NCBI GenBank assembly: GCA_031276775.1
Contig: JAISML010000022.1
Location: forward strand, 1 to 9,086
Source: Eubacteriales Family XIII. Incertae Sedis bacterium
GTDB lineage: Bacteria; Bacillota; Clostridia; Peptostreptococcales; Anaerovoracaceae
Length of the DNA: 9,086 nt
Direction: 5' to 3'
Below the pieces are notes generated by a model. It saw nothing but the letters and a program-made list of their open reading frames with translations. It did not search any database and was not told where the DNA came from. Position numbers and translations under genes: made by a program. Every line of letters begins with the position of its first letter. The stretch's first letter is position 1. Shown here in pieces: positions 6,963-9,086 of this stretch.

Positions 6963-7032
6963 TTGCGGCAGGGACGGTTGCTTTGCAGGGGTCGGTCGGC
7001 GGTGCGGCAACCGCTCGGCGCCCCTGCCGCAA
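6963..7032 (+). other. Long two-part stem-loop after the solute-binding protein gene
   Basis: TTGCGGCAGGG (6963-6973) pairs perfectly with CCCTGCCGCAA (7022-7032). Nested inside, CGGTTGC (6975-6981) pairs perfectly with GCAACCG (7007-7013), giving 18 base pairs in two stacked helices. It begins 21 bases after the stop codon. Only a short A-run follows and no T-run, so it is not a classical intrinsic terminator. It may block 3' exonucleases or act in factor-dependent termination. The pairing is seen; the role is inferred. Confidence 0.55.
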
Positions 7033-7112
7033 AATGGATATTTTCCGCGCAGCCGTCCGATCCCTGCAGTGAAAGGGAGCGTACGGTTCGATCGCTTTCA
7101 ACCGGCATTTCC

Positions 7113-7141
7113 TTTACAAATATTGCAACTTGTTTTAATAT
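7113..7141 (+). promoter_or_regulatory. Candidate sigma-A promoter for the IclR-family gene
   Basis: TTTACA (7113-7118), a 17-base spacer and TAATAT (7136-7141) form a plausible -35/-10 pair in an AT-rich island within GC-rich DNA. Transcription would start near 7148 and leave a leader of about 127 bases. An inverted repeat CGGTT-N11-AACCG lies just upstream at 7084-7104. Confidence 0.5.
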
Positions 7142-7173
7142 GGTTAAGGACATGCCGGCTTGCGTCGCGTCGG

Positions 7174-7216
7174 GGTTTCCGCAAACAGCGGTCGAAAGCG
7201 GTTTCCGCAAGCAGCG
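7174..7216 (+). repeat. 17-base direct repeat in the IclR gene leader
   Basis: GGTTTCCGCAAACAGCG (7174-7190) recurs as GGTTTCCGCAAGCAGCG (7200-7216), with one mismatch and a 26-base period. Both copies lie between the candidate promoter and the regulator start. They could be protein-binding sites or competing arms of an RNA fold. Confidence 0.65.
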
Positions 7217-7235
7217 CGCGCAAGCCGCTGTGCGG
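7205..7235 (+). promoter_or_regulatory. Stem-loop in the IclR gene leader
   Basis: CCGCA (7205-7209) plus CAGCG (7212-7216) pair with CGCTG plus TGCGG (7226-7235), a ten-pair stem with a two-base bulge and a nine-base loop. The left arm lies in the second copy of the direct repeat, so the first copy could pair with the same right arm as an alternative fold. Confidence 0.45.
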
Positions 7236-7274
7236 TGCGTACATTTAAATACCGGAAAGGTCGGGCAAATATCC

Positions 7275-8084
7275 ATGAAGACATCAGGCAACAAAGAAAA
7301 AAAGAGCATTGCCTCCGTCGTGAAGGCGATCGAGATCATCGAACAGATTGCCGAATCCGAAGCGGGTCTCGGCGTCACGGAAATCAGCCAGAAGCTCAAT
7401 CTGGGCGTCAGCTCCACCTATCATATCCTCAACACGTTGAAATCCTGCAACATCGTCGCGCAGGATCGCCGGACAAAAAAATATCAGATCGGTTTCGGTT
7501 TGTTTCGCATCGGCACAATGGCCAAGGGGCAGAACTTGCTCGGCAATCTCGCAAAGCCGCATTTGGAATATTTGAGCGAAGAACTTCAGGAAACCGCCAA
7601 CCTCGGCATGCTGAACGGTACGGACATGATCTGCGTCGCGCAGGCCGAAGGACCGCACATCTTTCGCATTTTCACCAAGATCGGCGTGGCCAGCCCGTTC
7701 TATTTTACGGCGGGTGGGAAACTCCTCGTTTCGCTCCAGGCCAAGGAACGGTGGGAGTCGCTGATCCGCAGCATTCATTTGGAAAAGTACACGGATCACA
7801 CGATCGTCAATGTCTCCGATTTGATGCGGGAACTCGAGGCGACAAAGGCGCGCGGGTACGGCGTCGACAACGAGGAACGGGAAGAAGGCGTCATCTGCAT
7901 CGCGGCGCCCGTGTATGACATGTACGGAGACGCCATCGCCGCGCTCAGCATTTCCGGACCGACGTTGCGGCTGAAAGACAAAGTGCGGGAAACCGCTGCA
8001 ACGCTCATGAAAACTGCGGACGCATTTTCACGGGAACTCGGGCGCGCGGCGGAAATGACCGACCTCCATGGACGCGCCGACTGA
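7275..8084 (+). CDS. IclR family transcriptional regulator
   Basis: This 269-residue protein has the normal IclR length and layout. An N-terminal winged helix-turn-helix covers about 10-72 (SIASVVKAIEIIEQI, then VTEISQKLNLGVSSTYHIL as the helix-turn-helix). The C-terminal effector-binding domain covers about 85-255 and ends with typical GYGVDNEEREEGVICIAAPV and AALSISGP motifs. These proteins bind DNA as dimers or tetramers and respond to small organic acids or aromatic compounds; the ligand here is unknown. The ATG at 7275 was chosen because it gives a standard IclR N-terminus. Its ribosome binding site is weak or distant (GGAAAGG at 7254-7260). The likely target is the thiamine-diphosphate enzyme gene 179 bases downstream on the same strand. 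In E. coli the IclR-family protein AllR controls gcl, a suggestive parallel. Confidence 0.93.
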   Translation: MKTSGNKEKKSIASVVKAIEIIEQIAESEAGLGVTEISQKLNLGVSSTYHILNTLKSCNIVAQDRRTKKYQIGFGLFRIGTMAKGQNLLGNLAKPHLEYLSEELQETANLGMLNGTDMICVAQAEGPHIFRIFTKIGVASPFYFTAGGKLLVSLQAKERWESLIRSIHLEKYTDHTIVNVSDLMRELEATKARGYGVDNEEREEGVICIAAPVYDMYGDAIAALSISGPTLRLKDKVRETAATLMKTADAFSRELGRAAEMTDLHGRAD

Positions 8085-8184
8085 TACAGTCTGCAACAGC
8101 GTTTTTCGAACCGGCGTTCTCCGAATCGCAGCCGACGATATTATTTACCTATGAAAAAAATAAATGCAATATTGGTAAAAATGC

Positions 8185-8201
8185 TTGAAATCGGGATTCA
8201 A
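8185..8201 (+). promoter_or_regulatory. Candidate IclR-type operator over the -35 box
   Basis: TTGAAATCGGGATTCAA is an imperfect inverted repeat (perfect TTGAA/TTCAA ends) in the size range of IclR-family operators. It covers the -35 box, so a bound regulator would block RNA polymerase. The half-site TTGAAANCG recurs on the - strand at 7093-7101, next to the regulator's own candidate promoter. Confidence 0.35.
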
Positions 8202-8213
8202 ATATCATATGAT
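8185..8213 (+). promoter_or_regulatory. Candidate sigma-A promoter for the TPP enzyme gene
   Basis: TTGAAA (8185-8190), a 17-base spacer and TATGAT (8208-8213) each match the consensus at five of six positions, in an AT-rich stretch. Transcription would start near 8220, about 44 bases before the ATG. The -10 box lies in the perfect palindrome ATCATATGAT (8204-8213). Confidence 0.65.
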
Positions 8214-8249
8214 GATCATGGCAGCATTTGTTTATCGCACCACCGCTTC

Positions 8250-8255
8250 AAGGAG
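8250..8255 (+). promoter_or_regulatory. Ribosome binding site of the TPP enzyme gene
   Basis: AAGGAG lies eight bases before ATG 8264 and supports that start. Confidence 0.85.
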
Positions 8256-8263
8256 ATGAAAGC

Positions 8264-9086
8264 ATGAAAGTATCGGAAATTATTGTAAAAATTCTTGTGA
8301 AAGAAGGCGTGACGGACGCTTTCGGCATTCCCGGCGCCGGCATCAATCCGGTCTACGAATACTTGAAAGACGCGCCCATCGCCCACTATTGCATGCGGCA
8401 CGAAGAAGCGTGCGGTCACGCGGCGGACGGTTACTTCAAGGCCTGCCACAAGATCGCCCTCGCCATCGTCACCTCCGGTCCCGGAGCGACGAATCTCACC
8501 ACCGCGATGTACAGCGCCTATGCCGACTCGGTTCCATTCCTGGCGCTTACGGGTCAGGCCAACAGCGGACAACTCGCGCAGGAGCCGTTTCAGTGCGCGG
8601 ACATCGCCAAGATCTGCGAGCCCGTCGCGAAGAAAACGTATTGCGTGACGGACGCGAACAGCATACCGGAGGTGTTCAACGAAGCTTTCCGGCTCATGAG
8701 GGAAGGCAGACCGGGACCCGTCCTGATCGATCTGCCGCTCGATGTGCAAAAGGCGGACATCGATTACGACGTCGAGCGTTACGTCCCGGCTTCCGTCTCA
8801 AAACCCGAACCCGGGGCGGAGGATATTCAAAAAGCGCTCGATCTCTTTGCGGAGGCCAGGACGCCGCTGATCATCATGGGCGGCGGCGCGACGCTCGCGG
8901 ATGCGGAAGGGGATGTGGTTCGCCTTGCGGAACAACTCAACACGCCCGTGATTACGACCTACCTGGCCAAAGGCGGCATCCCGTCGGATCATCCGCTCAA
9001 CGCGGGGCACGCGGGCATACAAGTCGGTCAGCCGGCGGGCAACAGGATATTTCTCGACTCCGATCTCGTCATAGGCGTGGGTTGCC
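8264..9086 (+). CDS. Thiamine-diphosphate enzyme, glyoxylate carboligase / acetolactate synthase-like, 3' partial
   Basis: Only the first 274 residues are visible; the frame is open at the window edge. The N-terminal TPP-binding domain covers about 1-165: GVTDAFGIPGAGINPVYEYL, RHEEACGHAADGY with Glu47, SGPGATNL (71-78), YADSVPFLALTGQ, and FQCADI (109-114). The central domain follows from about 187 (PLIIMGGGATL). The stretch around REGRPGPVLIDLPLDVQ, and the wording of 83-175 as a whole, resemble glyoxylate carboligase (two glyoxylate to tartronate semialdehyde plus CO2). That enzyme characteristically has valine in place of the TPP-activating glutamate, whereas here Glu47 is present, as in acetolactate synthase. 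The reaction is therefore uncertain: glyoxylate carboligase-like, catabolic acetolactate synthase, or another 2-oxoacid carboligase. An IclR-family regulator just upstream favours inducible catabolism over branched-chain amino acid synthesis. Confidence 0.88.
   Translation, partial: MKVSEIIVKILVKEGVTDAFGIPGAGINPVYEYLKDAPIAHYCMRHEEACGHAADGYFKACHKIALAIVTSGPGATNLTTAMYSAYADSVPFLALTGQANSGQLAQEPFQCADIAKICEPVAKKTYCVTDANSIPEVFNEAFRLMREGRPGPVLIDLPLDVQKADIDYDVERYVPASVSKPEPGAEDIQKALDLFAEARTPLIIMGGGATLADAEGDVVRLAEQLNTPVITTYLAKGGIPSDHPLNAGHAGIQVGQPAGNRIFLDSDLVIGVGC

Larger units (their letters stand above)
6942..7274 (+). other. Intergenic region between the solute-binding protein and IclR genes
   Basis: No credible gene was found in these 333 bases. 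The frame of the downstream regulator stays open through the gap back to an ATG at 6963, but that translation does not resemble the start of an IclR protein. The gap holds a long stem-loop (6963-7032), an inverted repeat CGGTT/AACCG (7084-7104), a candidate promoter (7113-7141), a 17-base direct repeat and a second hairpin (7174-7235). Confidence 0.6.

Noticed and set aside
5253..7010. A 585-codon open frame on the - strand opposite the solute-binding protein gene
   Set aside because: It is the antisense shadow of a gene with a clear lipoprotein signal and family motifs. Its translation is rich in His, Arg and Phe with no recognisable domain.
7061..7078. TCCCT/AGGGA hairpin in the intergenic region
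   Set aside because: A five-base-pair stem with an eight-base loop is expected by chance in GC-rich DNA.
6963..7274. N-terminal extension of the IclR-family protein back to an ATG at 6963
   Set aside because: The extra residues do not resemble any IclR N-terminus and would run through the stem-loop and promoter; ATG 7275 gives a standard length.
8085..8160. Terminator after the IclR-family gene
   Set aside because: A T-run occurs near 8101 but no convincing stem precedes it; only weak four-base-pair stems were found.
1..9086. CRISPR array, tRNA, insertion sequence or phage genes
   Set aside because: No regularly spaced repeats with unique spacers, cloverleaf, transposase motif or terminal inverted repeats were found; the genes are ordinary transport and metabolic genes.

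Overview
This is a moderately GC-rich bacterial window in which every credible gene lies on the + strand. Strong AGGAG-type ribosome binding sites, a lipoprotein-anchored solute-binding protein and sigma-A-like promoters fit a Gram-positive Firmicute (Clostridia-like). That placement is an inference from gene style; no rRNA or marker gene is present.

Region 1 (left edge to about 6941) is a peptide-uptake and breakdown cluster. It opens with a serine peptidase of family S9 (prolyl oligopeptidase / acylaminoacyl-peptidase type) whose N-terminus is cut off by the window edge. An ATGA overlap leads into a DppC/OppC-type permease, followed almost without gap by a DppD/OppD-type ATPase and then a DppF/OppF-type ATPase. 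Both ATPases end in the same CX5CX6CX17C pattern. Next come a short A-rich repeat tract, an unrecognised 77-residue membrane protein, and a family 5 solute-binding lipoprotein. The DppB-type partner permease is not in the window and probably lies upstream of the peptidase. The lipoprotein would capture a peptide, the transporter import it and the cytosolic peptidase hydrolyse it.

Region 2 (6942-7274) is a 333-base gap. It holds a long two-part stem-loop just after the solute-binding gene, a good candidate promoter, a 17-base direct repeat and a second hairpin, all upstream of the next gene.

Region 3 (7275 to right edge) is an IclR-family regulator followed, after its own well-formed promoter, by a thiamine-diphosphate enzyme cut off at the right edge. 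The enzyme reads like glyoxylate carboligase but keeps the catalytic-type glutamate that true glyoxylate carboligase lacks. A near-palindrome over its promoter is a plausible operator for the regulator.

No tRNA, rRNA, CRISPR array, insertion sequence or phage gene was seen. Nothing here is clearly a new system. The most unusual points are the TPP enzyme's hybrid sequence, the regulatory architecture around the IclR gene, and a 26-codon frame that exactly bridges two genes through TGATG overlaps.
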